Position numbers and translations under genes: made by a program. A stretch of DNA of 34,092 bases, taken from Bacteroides sp. GTDB lineage: Bacteria; Bacteroidota; Bacteroidia; Bacteroidales; Bacteroidaceae. Positions 27,097-34,092 of this stretch are shown one piece after another; position 1 is the first letter of the stretch; every line of letters starts with the position of its first letter. A model generated the notes under the pieces. It searched no databases and was not told where the DNA came from. It saw only the letters and a list, made by a program, of their open reading frames with translations. The DNA is taken from positions 1-34,092 of the forward strand of contig DXLO01000029.1 of NCBI GenBank assembly GCA_019414665.1, read 5' to 3'.

Positions 27097-27163
27097 AAAC
27101 TTGATAGACAAAGAAAAAGGATTTTCCGCAATGGAAAATCCTTTTTCTTTGTCTATCAAGTTT
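27097..27163. terminator. perfect 31-bp hairpin, bidirectional terminator between convergent genes
   Basis: The arms 27097-27127 and 27133-27163 are exact reverse complements with a 5-base loop (GCAAT). The stem contains CTTTTTCTTTG and the plus strand ends in TTTTT; the minus strand carries the same AT-rich arm. It lies 6 bases after the RRM stop and 26 bases from the exporter stop, so it can serve both transcripts. The length is unusual for a terminator. Confidence 0.85.
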
Positions 27164-27189
27164 TTATGAATACTGCTTACATACACCAG

Positions 27190-28536
27190 CTACCACTCTA
27201 TAAATTTACCACGAGCTCTGCGTTCCGCCAACATCTGTGTAAGAAAACGCTGGCGGTCCTTGGCTATGTAACGCCGGGCAAAAATATTAGGAACAGCTAC
27301 CCCCAAGGCTATACAGAAAATGATAAGCGCCGAGTTAATACCATTGGAAAAAGCAAGTGTCACTTCTCCTACCACTCCACGCATATTGATAAGCGCCAGC
27401 AACGAACGATACATCAAGACACCGGGAACCATCGGAATGACAGAAGGAATAGTCAGCACATGATTAGGAACATGAAACCAATGAACGGCTTTGACAGCTA
27501 TCAAACTCACAACAAAGCTTCCCATAAACGAACCGATCACCGGACCATATCCTAATTCAAAGTTTACAAAGTTACGGGTACATACTGCAATTATTCCACC
27601 TACAGCCACCACCCACAACAAACGTCTCTGCACATTAAATATAGTGGCGAATCCCATAGCCGCAATAGCAGCCGCAACAGCATATACCCAATAAGCATCG
27701 TGCGGCACCATGCTCAGTTCACTGAACTTCTGGTCGATAGTCACATCACTCATCACCAACAGCCTCAAGGCAAAAGCGATACCAAACGCCATGCCTCCTA
27801 CCATCATTACCGTGTTGGCTGCACGCGTAATACCTACCAACAAGTGATTGTCAATCATATCGTCCACAAAATTTATCAGCGGCACACCGGGAACTATATA
27901 TAAGGTACAGGCCAGCAACGGATGATACGGAGTGGAAGATAAACCTGAAAAAGAAAACGCATAAGCCAGACAAGTACATAAAAATGCAGAGATCGCAATA
28001 CTCATATATACATTGATACCGAACTCAATGCAACGGGCACGGGTACGGAACCCCACAAAAGTACAAATAGCCGTAATCAGAAAAGCAATCCAGTCCCCAC
28101 CAAACAGCTTGCAGAACCCTCCACAGGCAAACCCGGTACAGATTGCCACGACATAGGGGGTATAATTACGCTCCTGACGAGCAATCTTCTCCAGTTCTTC
28201 CTCGTATTTATCCAATGAATAATCCTGCTCAATGGCACGCCACGAAAGTTTACTGATTTTTGAAATGGCTTCCATATTGATGCCATGTTTCTCGCATTTC
28301 TGAAACTTGGAAAAAGAGTGCTTCTCGTCACTCACATTGACCATCAGCATCGTCCACCGGATATCAATATGCAGTTTCTCTTCCGGAATGCCCAAATAAG
28401 CGGCCACGCGCTTCATGTTTCTTTCAATCCGGTTAGTGTCTGCCGCACTCTCCATCAGCAGCTTGCCGGTACGTAATAAAAGGTCTAGTTTACGGCGCAA
28501 TAGCAGCACCTCTTGTTCATTTGTTGTCTCGTTCAT
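27190..28536 (-). CDS. ThrE-type threonine/serine exporter family membrane protein
   Basis: This 448-residue inner-membrane protein has an N-terminal soluble part of about 120 residues (RTGKLLMESAADTNRIERNM, the conserved opening of the ThrE/DUF1212 domain) and then about ten hydrophobic segments. The motif YIVPGVPLINFVDDMIDNHL (about 227-246) and the C-terminal half (IPSVIPMVPGVLMYRSLLAL) correspond to the ThrE and ThrE_2 halves, fused here into one chain, whereas some bacteria encode them as two proteins. Known relatives export threonine and serine by proton antiport; the substrate here is inferred. It is convergent with the RRM gene and divergent from the PASTA gene. Confidence 0.9.
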   Translation of the reverse strand: MNETTNEQEVLLLRRKLDLLLRTGKLLMESAADTNRIERNMKRVAAYLGIPEEKLHIDIRWTMLMVNVSDEKHSFSKFQKCEKHGINMEAISKISKLSWRAIEQDYSLDKYEEELEKIARQERNYTPYVVAICTGFACGGFCKLFGGDWIAFLITAICTFVGFRTRARCIEFGINVYMSIAISAFLCTCLAYAFSFSGLSSTPYHPLLACTLYIVPGVPLINFVDDMIDNHLLVGITRAANTVMMVGGMAFGIAFALRLLVMSDVTIDQKFSELSMVPHDAYWVYAVAAAIAAMGFATIFNVQRRLLWVVAVGGIIAVCTRNFVNFELGYGPVIGSFMGSFVVSLIAVKAVHWFHVPNHVLTIPSVIPMVPGVLMYRSLLALINMRGVVGEVTLAFSNGINSALIIFCIALGVAVPNIFARRYIAKDRQRFLTQMLAERRARGKFIEW

Positions 28537-28594
28537 CTTCTTTTTACCTCAATTTTGTTTACTCTGACAGGAAACAGGTTGTTTTTTCGGGGTG

Positions 28595-28602
28595 CAAAGG
28601 TA
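28595..28602 (-). promoter_or_regulatory. candidate -7 box for the ThrE-type exporter
   Basis: TACCTTTG on the minus strand fits TAnnTTTG, about 59 bases before the ATG, in the divergent region with the PASTA gene. No clear -33 element was seen. Confidence 0.45.
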
Positions 28603-28655
28603 CAAAAAGTATATGATATTCATAACTAAATGTAGGAACAGAAATGAAATTGTCG

Positions 28656-28663
28656 TATCTTTG
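28656..28663 (+). promoter_or_regulatory. -7 box for the PASTA-rluD-ddl cluster
   Basis: TATCTTTG is a full match to TAnnTTTG, 22 bases before the PASTA gene ATG, giving a leader of about 16 bases. It is the only strong promoter-like site seen ahead of this plus-strand cluster. Confidence 0.6.
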
Positions 28664-28685
28664 ACCCGAAATAATTAAGTTAGAT

Positions 28686-29327
28686 ATGGTAACATTCAAA
28701 GAATTCTTTTCATTCAAGAATAACCGCTTCTTCTGGCTCAATCTGATAGCGATGGTAGTGGTCATTGTGGCAGCAGCCTGGGGAACCCTTCAATGGCTGG
28801 ACAGCTATACACGCCACGGCGAAGCAGTGGTAGTGCCCGATGTAAAAGGAATGAATCTGCGGATCGCAGAAAATGAACTCGACAAGCAGTCACTAAAATC
28901 AATCGTCATAGACTCCAGCTATGTAAAAGGAATAGCCCCCGGTGCTATTCTGGAACAGAATCCCGCCGGTGGCTCCAAGGTGAAGTCGGGCAGAACCGTC
29001 TATCTGACCGTCAATGCAGACAGCGCCCCCAAGGTAGCCATTCCCGATGTCATGGATAATAGTTCTCTCCGCCAGGCCGAAGCCAAATTACGTGCATTAG
29101 GTTTTAAAATAACCGAACCCGAATATATCAGCGGCGAAAAAGACTGGGTATACAGCATAAAATACCGAGGACGCGACTTGAAAGCCGGAGAAAAGGTTCC
29201 TCACGAAGCCGTACTGACACTCACGGTAGGCAACGGCAATGAAACCATGCCCGAAGATTCTGCATTGGTAAATGAATCCGGAACTGCGAACGATGACAAA
29301 CCGGTGGTAGACGAATCCTGGTTTTAA
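28686..29327 (+). CDS. membrane-anchored PASTA-domain protein
   Basis: This 213-residue protein has a short cytoplasmic N-terminus, one membrane helix (about 16-38) and an extracytoplasmic part with two PASTA domains: about 48-110 (VVPDVKGMNLRIAENEL to VYLTV) and about 114-183 (IPDVMDNSSLRQAEAKL to LTLTV). A short acidic tail (about 185-213) ends the protein. PASTA domains bind muropeptides or beta-lactam-like ligands in kinases and penicillin-binding proteins, but no kinase or transpeptidase domain is fused here. It is 15 bases upstream of the pseudouridine synthase gene, with the D-Ala-D-Ala ligase next, so a role linked to the cell envelope is plausible. Confidence 0.9.
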   Translation: MVTFKEFFSFKNNRFFWLNLIAMVVVIVAAAWGTLQWLDSYTRHGEAVVVPDVKGMNLRIAENELDKQSLKSIVIDSSYVKGIAPGAILEQNPAGGSKVKSGRTVYLTVNADSAPKVAIPDVMDNSSLRQAEAKLRALGFKITEPEYISGEKDWVYSIKYRGRDLKAGEKVPHEAVLTLTVGNGNETMPEDSALVNESGTANDDKPVVDESWF

Positions 29328-29342
29328 ACTTAACACACAGTG

Positions 29343-30419
29343 ATGATGAAAGAAGAATATGTGGATGAACTGGACGACACACTGGATGATGTGGAACCGG
29401 TAGTGGACAACCCTGCCGAACTGTATGAACATTTCCGTGTAGTAGTAGACAAAGGACAGTCACAGGTGCGCGTGGACAAATATTTGTTCGAACGGCTTGT
29501 CAACTCTTCGCGCAACCGTATTCAGAAGGCTGCCGACGCCGGTCTTATCATGGCGAACGGCAAACCGGTGAAAAGCAGTTATAAAGTAAAGCCTTGCGAC
29601 GTGCTGACGGTGATGATGGACCGTCCACGTTATGATAATGATATCATTCCCGAAGATATTCCATTGGATATAGTCTATGAGGACAACGATTTGATGGTAG
29701 TCAACAAACCGGCCGGACTGGTAGTGCATCCGGGATGCGGAAACTACCACGGCACGCTGGTCAACGCCATAGCATGGCATCTGAAAGACAATCCCAAATA
29801 CGACCCTAACGATCCGCAAGTGGGATTAGTCCACCGTATAGACAAAGATACCTCAGGCCTGCTCGTGGTAGCCAAGACCCCCGATGCCAAGACTCATTTG
29901 GGACTTCAGTTCTACAACAAGACCACCAAACGTAAATACAATGCTCTGGTATGGGGTGTCGTAGAAAATAACGAAGGAACCATAGAAGGGAATATAGGGC
30001 GAAACCCCAAAGACCGCATGCAAATGGCCGTACTGAGTGACCCCGCCCAAGGAAAGCACGCCGTCACCCACTATCGGGTACTGGAACGTCTGGGCTATGT
30101 CACGCTGGTAGAGTGTGTACTTGAAACGGGACGCACCCACCAGATACGTGTCCACATGAAGCACATCGGACACACGCTGTTCAACGATGAGCGTTATGGC
30201 GGAAACGAAATTTTAAAAGGAACTCATTTTAGTAAATACAAACAATTCGTAAACAACTGTTTCGAGACCTGCCCCCGCCAGGCATTACACGCCATGACGC
30301 TGGGCTTTGTCCATCCCCGTACAGGCGAAGAGATGTTCTTCACCTCTCCGCTGCCCGAGGATATGACAAACCTGATAGACAAGTGGAGAAACTATATCAG
30401 TAACAGAGAAGAACTATGA
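29343..30419 (+). CDS. rluD: RluA/RluD-family 23S rRNA pseudouridine synthase
   Basis: This 358-residue RNA-modifying enzyme (from the ATG at 29343; an in-frame GTG at 29340 and an ATG at 29346 are alternatives) begins with about 35 acidic residues. An S4 RNA-binding domain follows (about 42-100, VRVDKYLFERLVNSSRNRIQ), then the synthase domain (about 110-340). The catalytic Asp is D167 in HRIDKDTSGLL. The conserved NKPAGLVVHPG and ETGRTHQIRVHM blocks are also present. RluD itself makes pseudouridines 1911, 1915 and 1917 of 23S rRNA; the S4 domain and length favour RluD over other family members, but target sites are inferred. The stop overlaps the ddl start by 4 bases (ATGA), implying translational coupling. 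Confidence 0.93.
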   Translation: MMKEEYVDELDDTLDDVEPVVDNPAELYEHFRVVVDKGQSQVRVDKYLFERLVNSSRNRIQKAADAGLIMANGKPVKSSYKVKPCDVLTVMMDRPRYDNDIIPEDIPLDIVYEDNDLMVVNKPAGLVVHPGCGNYHGTLVNAIAWHLKDNPKYDPNDPQVGLVHRIDKDTSGLLVVAKTPDAKTHLGLQFYNKTTKRKYNALVWGVVENNEGTIEGNIGRNPKDRMQMAVLSDPAQGKHAVTHYRVLERLGYVTLVECVLETGRTHQIRVHMKHIGHTLFNDERYGGNEILKGTHFSKYKQFVNNCFETCPRQALHAMTLGFVHPRTGEEMFFTSPLPEDMTNLIDKWRNYISNREEL

Positions 30420-31390
30420 AACGTACTATTGCCATAGTAGCCGGAGGAGATTCCAGCGAACTTGTCGTTTCCTTGCGCAGTGCACAGGGACTTTACTCTT
30501 TCATTGACAAAGAGCGTTATAACCTATATATAGTAGAGATGGAAGGGCATCGGTGGGAAGTAGTCCTTCCGGACGGCTCCAAAACCCCGATAGACCGTAA
30601 TGACTTCAGTTTCATGGAGAACGGCGAAAAGAAACAATTCGACTTCGCCTACATCACCATCCACGGAACTCCGGGGGAAAACGGTATCCTGCAAGGTTAC
30701 TTCGACCTGTTAGGAATCCCCTACTCCAGTTGTAACGTACTGGTATCGGCCATGACTTTCAATAAATTCACCTGCAACCAATACCTGAAAGGCTTCGGTA
30801 TCCGCGTAGCCGAATCACTGATCCTGCGTAAAGGATTTGAAATTACAGACGAAGAAGTAATCAACAAAATCGGTCTGCCTTGTTTCATCAAGCCCAACGC
30901 CGGCGGTTCCAGCTTCGGTGTCACCAAAGTAAAGACTAAGGAAGATATACAACCCGCCATCGAAAAAGCTTTCGAGGAAAGTGACGAAGTAATGATTGAA
31001 GCCTTTATGAAGGGAACGGAAATCACCTGCGGCTGTTACAAGACCTCGGACAAGGAAGTGGTATTCCCCATCACCGAGGTGGTAAGTGCCAACGAATTCT
31101 TTGACTATGGAGCCAAATACAACGGCGAGTCACAGGAAATCACACCTGCCCGCCTGCCCGAAGATACAGCCGAGCGTGTACGTCTGCTCACCTCGGCCAT
31201 TTATGACATTCTGGGGTGCTCCGGCCTTATCCGCATTGACTATATCATTACCGAAGGCGAAAAAGTAAACTTGCTCGAAATCAATACCACTCCGGGCATG
31301 ACAGCTACCAGCTTCATTCCCCAACAGGTGCGTGCAGCAGGATTGGATATAAAAGATGTGATGACTGACATTATAGAAAATAAATTTTAG
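30416..31390 (+). CDS. ddl: D-alanine--D-alanine ligase
   Basis: This 324-residue ATP-grasp ligase joins two D-alanines for the peptidoglycan stem peptide. The N-terminal domain has IAIVAGGDSSELVVSLRS and ITIHGTPGENGILQGYFDL, matching the HGxxGEDGxxQG block of Ddl enzymes with N in place of D. The ATP-grasp core has FIKPNAGGSSFGVTKV, and the C-terminal metal-binding block reads RIDYIITEG then LLEINTTPGMTATSFIP. Length is typical. It overlaps rluD by 4 bases and is followed after 28 bases by the acyltransferase-like gene. Confidence 0.95.
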   Translation: MKRTIAIVAGGDSSELVVSLRSAQGLYSFIDKERYNLYIVEMEGHRWEVVLPDGSKTPIDRNDFSFMENGEKKQFDFAYITIHGTPGENGILQGYFDLLGIPYSSCNVLVSAMTFNKFTCNQYLKGFGIRVAESLILRKGFEITDEEVINKIGLPCFIKPNAGGSSFGVTKVKTKEDIQPAIEKAFEESDEVMIEAFMKGTEITCGCYKTSDKEVVFPITEVVSANEFFDYGAKYNGESQEITPARLPEDTAERVRLLTSAIYDILGCSGLIRIDYIITEGEKVNLLEINTTPGMTATSFIPQQVRAAGLDIKDVMTDIIENKF

Positions 31391-31418
31391 TGATATCACT
31401 GACTAACCTTTATAAATT

Positions 31419-32576
31419 ATGAACATACCAGCTGAATTTAACGAGATTCGTCCGTACACTCCCGAAGAGTTGCCGCAAATCTATGAAGAATTAATCGCTG
31501 ATCCCGCTTTCCGGACAGTGGTAGAGTCTGTTATGCCGGGCGTACCTTTCGAAGGTCTTGCCATGAAGATGCGTCAATGCAAAACAAACCTGGAATTCCA
31601 AAAAGCGTTCTTTTACGGACTATTATGGGATTTAGTGAAAAAAACAGCCAACGGACTGACATTCGACTGTTCCGCCTTGTCCGACTTAACCCGGAACTAC
31701 ACTTTCATCTCCAATCATCGTGATATTATTCTGGACTCGGCTTTTCTATCTATCCTACTGATAGACAACGGAATGACAACCGTAGAGATCGCCATCGGCG
31801 ACAACCTGCTCATCTACCCATGGATTCATAAGCTGGTACGTGTCAATAAATCATTCATCGTGAAACGCGGCCTCAACATGCGGCAGAAACTGGAAGCATC
31901 TGCCTTGATGTCGCGCTACATGCATTTCGCCATGAAGGAAAAACATGAGAATTTATGGATAGCGCAACGTCAGGGACGTGCCAAAGATTCCAATGACCGT
32001 ACCCAGGACAGTGTATTGAAAATGATGGCCATGGCAGGTGAAGGCGATGTTACCGAAAGACTGAAAGAACTGAACATCGTTCCGCTAGCCATTTCTTACG
32101 AATACGACCCGTGTGACTTCCTGAAAGCAAAAGAGTTGCAGCAAAAACGCGATGACGAACATTTCCAGAAAAGTCCCGAAGACGACCTGATCAATATGCA
32201 GACCGGCCTTTACGGATACAAGGGACGCATCCATTTCCAGACCTCCGCCTGTCTGAATCATGAACTGGACGAACTGAAAGAACTCAATTTGCCGAAATGT
32301 GATTTGTTTACCGCCATATCGGAAACCATAGACCGGCATATCCACAGCAGTTACCGCCTGTTTGCAGGCAATTATGTGGCGTGTGACCTCTTGATGGGAG
32401 ACAACCGTTTCACGGCCGAGTACACAGAAGAAGAAAAAGAGCACTTTGAAAAATATCTGGAACAGCAGATTGCCAAAGTCGATCTTCCCAACAAAGACAC
32501 CGCCTTCCTGCGTCATGCTTTGCTGACTATGTATGCCAATCCGCTCATCAATTACCTGAAAGCGGCAAAAGGATAA
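31419..32576 (+). CDS. acyltransferase-like protein (glycerolphosphate acyltransferase superfamily)
   Basis: This 385-residue protein has no signal peptide or obvious membrane helix. The segment YTFISNHRDIILDSAFLSIL (about 94-113) resembles motif I of PlsB/PlsC acyltransferases, but H100 and D106 are separated by five residues rather than the usual four. Later stretches suit the other family blocks: a KRGLNMRQKLEA region (about 148-160), LWIAQRQGRAKDSND (about 177-191, like the FPEGTRS-type motif III) and NIVPLAISYEYDP (about 218-230, motif IV). It probably transfers an acyl chain in phospholipid or lipid A-type synthesis, but the donor and acceptor are unknown. It is 28 bases behind ddl and probably in the same transcript. 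Confidence 0.7.
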   Translation: MNIPAEFNEIRPYTPEELPQIYEELIADPAFRTVVESVMPGVPFEGLAMKMRQCKTNLEFQKAFFYGLLWDLVKKTANGLTFDCSALSDLTRNYTFISNHRDIILDSAFLSILLIDNGMTTVEIAIGDNLLIYPWIHKLVRVNKSFIVKRGLNMRQKLEASALMSRYMHFAMKEKHENLWIAQRQGRAKDSNDRTQDSVLKMMAMAGEGDVTERLKELNIVPLAISYEYDPCDFLKAKELQQKRDDEHFQKSPEDDLINMQTGLYGYKGRIHFQTSACLNHELDELKELNLPKCDLFTAISETIDRHIHSSYRLFAGNYVACDLLMGDNRFTAEYTEEEKEHFEKYLEQQIAKVDLPNKDTAFLRHALLTMYANPLINYLKAAKG

Positions 32577-32591
32577 GAACGTTTACCGTAA

Positions 32592-32615
32592 AGGGTGGAT
32601 GTTACAGTCCACCCT
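32592..32615 (+). other. hairpin ahead of the NigD-like gene
   Basis: AGGGTGGA and TCCACCCT form a perfect 8-bp GC-rich stem with an 8-base loop, between the acyltransferase stop and the lipoprotein start. It is followed by A-rich sequence rather than a U-run. It could be a processing or mRNA-stability element instead of a terminator. Confidence 0.45.
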
Positions 32616-32634
32616 GAAAAAGAAAATAATAAAC

Positions 32635-33285
32635 ATGAGAAAAGTCGTTATTTTATCTTTTCTAACCTCTTTGCTTCTCGGCGCGTGCGGTGAAGACGAC
32701 TATGTATATCCTAATGTTCTGACAGATATGATCGACTTGAAAACCGACCATACAGGAACCGGACGGTATCTGATAACGGATGAAGGGACAGAGTGGCGCA
32801 TCCAGTCACGTACCGGTCTTGACGGACTGGCACCAGACACCACGTACCGCACGGTTACCATGTACGCTCCATTGACAGACTCGGAAGAAGCAGAAAAAGA
32901 AGCCATGCTTTACAATACCCAACTGGTTATTTCTCCTGTTCCTTTGTCCGAATCTAAATTCAAGGAGATAAAGACCGACCCGGTAGCCATTCAAAGCATC
33001 TGGCGGGGTGGGAATTACCTGAACCTGATTTTACAAGTCAAAGTCAAAGACCAGAAACACGGTTATCACTTTATTGAGAACAAACTGGAGAACAAAGACG
33101 GAGAACAAACATTATACTTGACACTCTATCATGACAGGAATAATGACATCGAAGGTTTCAACCGTAAAGTCTATCTGTCTGTTCCCTTGTGGGCATACGC
33201 CGGCAAACTGCATAAAGGCGATAAGATTGTATTCAACATCCGTACTTACAAAGAAGGTATGACCAGTCGTATCTTTTATTTTTAG
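32635..33285 (+). CDS. NigD-like surface lipoprotein
   Basis: This 216-residue lipoprotein starts at the ATG at 32635, which gives a clean signal and the lipobox LGAC (C18); the 12 codons open upstream run through the hairpin. The mature N-terminus GEDD is acidic, as in lipoproteins exported to the surface in Bacteroides. The rest is predicted beta-rich: NVLTDMIDLKTDHTGTG near residues 27-43 and the C-terminal KGDKIVFNIRTYKEGMTSRI resemble the NigD-like family. That family is widespread in Bacteroidetes, and its name comes from a bacteriocin locus in Prevotella, but its function is not established. It lies 29 bases before the rhodanese gene. Confidence 0.8.
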   Translation: MRKVVILSFLTSLLLGACGEDDYVYPNVLTDMIDLKTDHTGTGRYLITDEGTEWRIQSRTGLDGLAPDTTYRTVTMYAPLTDSEEAEKEAMLYNTQLVISPVPLSESKFKEIKTDPVAIQSIWRGGNYLNLILQVKVKDQKHGYHFIENKLENKDGEQTLYLTLYHDRNNDIEGFNRKVYLSVPLWAYAGKLHKGDKIVFNIRTYKEGMTSRIFYF

Positions 33286-33314
33286 CAAACAAAAACATCA
33301 AAACATTCCATTTT

Positions 33315-33713
33315 ATGATAAAGACCATCTATTTTGTATTCTTCATCTGCGCATTCTCACTAGGATTATGGGCATGTACCGGCAAAGACAGTGACAAATT
33401 CAAGAATCTATCCTCCGACCAGTTTGAGGAAATGATACAGGACAAGACCATCCAACTGGTTGATGTACGCACGGTAGCCGAATATTCCGAAGGCCATATA
33501 CCGGGCAGCATCAATATCAATGTATTGGACAATGAGTTTGGCACAAACATCGAGGAGCTTCTTCAAAAAGACCGCCCCGTAGCCGTTTACTGCAAAAGTG
33601 GAAGACGCAGCCGCAATGCCGCCAACATTCTGGTAAAAAAAGGATTCAAGGTGTATAATCTGGATAAGGGTATCCTGGACTGGAAGGAATTAGGGAAGGA
33701 AATAAGTTTTTAA
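33315..33713 (+). CDS. rhodanese-domain lipoprotein
   Basis: This 132-residue protein has a lipoprotein signal (lipobox region LWAC, C21) and a single rhodanese fold (about 32-130). Characteristic blocks are VDVRTVAEYSEGHIPGSINI (50-69) and the active-site loop YCKSGRRSR (92-100) with C93 as the persulfide-forming cysteine. Single-domain exported rhodaneses are common in Bacteroides; they handle sulfane sulfur or cysteine persulfides in the periplasm, but the physiological donor and acceptor are unknown. It is probably co-transcribed with the NigD-like gene. Confidence 0.92.
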   Translation: MIKTIYFVFFICAFSLGLWACTGKDSDKFKNLSSDQFEEMIQDKTIQLVDVRTVAEYSEGHIPGSININVLDNEFGTNIEELLQKDRPVAVYCKSGRRSRNAANILVKKGFKVYNLDKGILDWKELGKEISF

Positions 33714-33770
33714 CCGTTTTTTCCTTCAAATTCTTCATTATGGCTTAGCAAGTTGATTTACTGCCACTTA

Positions 33771-33801
33771 TTATGAAGGATTTTTTTTCAATCCTTCATA
33801 A
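33771..33801 (+). terminator. hairpin after the rhodanese gene, probable terminator
   Basis: TTATGAAGGATT (33771-33782) pairs exactly with AATCCTTCATAA (33790-33801) around a T-rich 7-base loop. It is 58 bases beyond the stop codon. The U-run lies in the loop rather than after the stem, so termination efficiency is uncertain. Confidence 0.5.
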
Positions 33802-33971
33802 ATTCTTCATCTCTGTAAGTTTGTTCCAGACTCCCCCCGCCCGGTCTTCTATTTCCGAGGCGAGACCTTTTCCTCTTGAATGGCAATCTTGCCACGCGCT
33901 ATCTTATATAGTCAAGCCAAGGATACACACAGTTTTTCGTCCGATAGAAATCGTTGCGCTGCCCTTTTCTG

Positions 33972-34023
33972 TTTATCGTTTCACCTTAGTGATGAAGTTT
34001 TATCACTAAGGTGAAACGATAAA
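33972..34023. repeat. perfect 22-bp inverted repeat
   Basis: The arms 33972-33993 and 34002-34023 are exact reverse complements with an 8-base loop (GAAGTTTT). The arm sequence starts TTTATCGTTTCACC. There is no gene on either side inside the window. It may be a terminator for a convergent gene beyond the edge, or a dispersed intergenic repeat. Confidence 0.7.
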
Positions 34024-34092
34024 TTGAAAAGGAAGAATGTAAGCATTCGGCCTCGTGCGTGTTTTTTTCCCCTCTTTTCCTTCCTACCTTTG

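Larger units (their letters stand above)
33714..34092. other. end region without a convincing gene
   Basis: This 379-base stretch holds a 12-bp hairpin just after the rhodanese gene and a perfect 22-bp palindrome near the window edge. A 78-codon open frame on the plus strand (33773-34009) runs through both hairpins and has no recognisable protein features, so I do not call it. The last 30 bases are pyrimidine-rich. Confidence 0.5.

Noticed and set aside
33773..34009. 78-codon plus-strand ORF after the rhodanese gene
   Set aside because: It runs through two perfect inverted repeats and encodes no recognisable fold.
1..34092. CRISPR arrays, tRNA/rRNA genes, insertion sequences, phage genes
   Set aside because: Read-through of both strands showed no spaced repeat arrays, no tRNA-like cloverleaf noticed, and no transposase, integrase or phage protein among the plausible ORFs.

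Overview
The window looks like a chromosomal segment of a gut Bacteroidaceae (Bacteroides or Phocaeicola). The evidence is a SusC/SusD pair, a hybrid two-component system (HTCS) regulator, a NigD-like lipoprotein, a small RRM protein, a serine-type sulfatase with its radical-SAM maturase, and many Bacteroidetes-type -7 boxes (TAnnTTTG) just upstream of starts. The species cannot be fixed from this sequence alone. I saw no rRNA, tRNA, CRISPR array, transposase or phage gene.

Left flank (1-6444, all minus strand): an anaerobic sulfatase-maturating enzyme, a phosphate-selective-porin-like outer-membrane protein, a class A acid phosphatase, and an unusual membrane-spanning regulator. That regulator has a lipobox, about 14 propeller-like blades, one membrane helix and a small C-terminal helix-turn-helix.

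Centre (6691-26579): a polysaccharide utilization locus (PUL). The minus strand carries susC-like and susD-like genes, a terminator, a fresh promoter, and then a tight four-gene set: sulfatase, GH20 hexosaminidase, GH2 beta-galactosidase and GH29 fucosidase, closed by a 16-bp-stem terminator. Divergent on the plus strand are a two-domain esterase (alpha/beta hydrolase plus SGNH) and the HTCS sensor-regulator. The enzyme set fits stepwise removal of fucose, galactose, sulfate and GlcNAc from sulfated, fucosylated, possibly O-acetylated host glycans such as mucin O-glycans with 6-sulfo-Lewis-type ends. This is inference from families. No endo-acting enzyme and no surface glycan-binding protein lie between susD and the end of the enzyme operon. 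The maturase at the left edge would activate the sulfatase. A short sequence shared by the susC and sulfatase upstream regions is a candidate HTCS operator.

Right flank (26580-34092): an 81-residue RRM protein convergent with a ThrE-type exporter, with a perfect 31-bp hairpin between them. A plus-strand housekeeping cluster follows: a PASTA membrane protein, an RluD-type pseudouridine synthase, D-Ala-D-Ala ligase, an acyltransferase-like protein, a NigD-like lipoprotein and a rhodanese-like lipoprotein. The last 380 bases have no convincing gene but contain two strong inverted repeats, one a perfect 22-bp palindrome.
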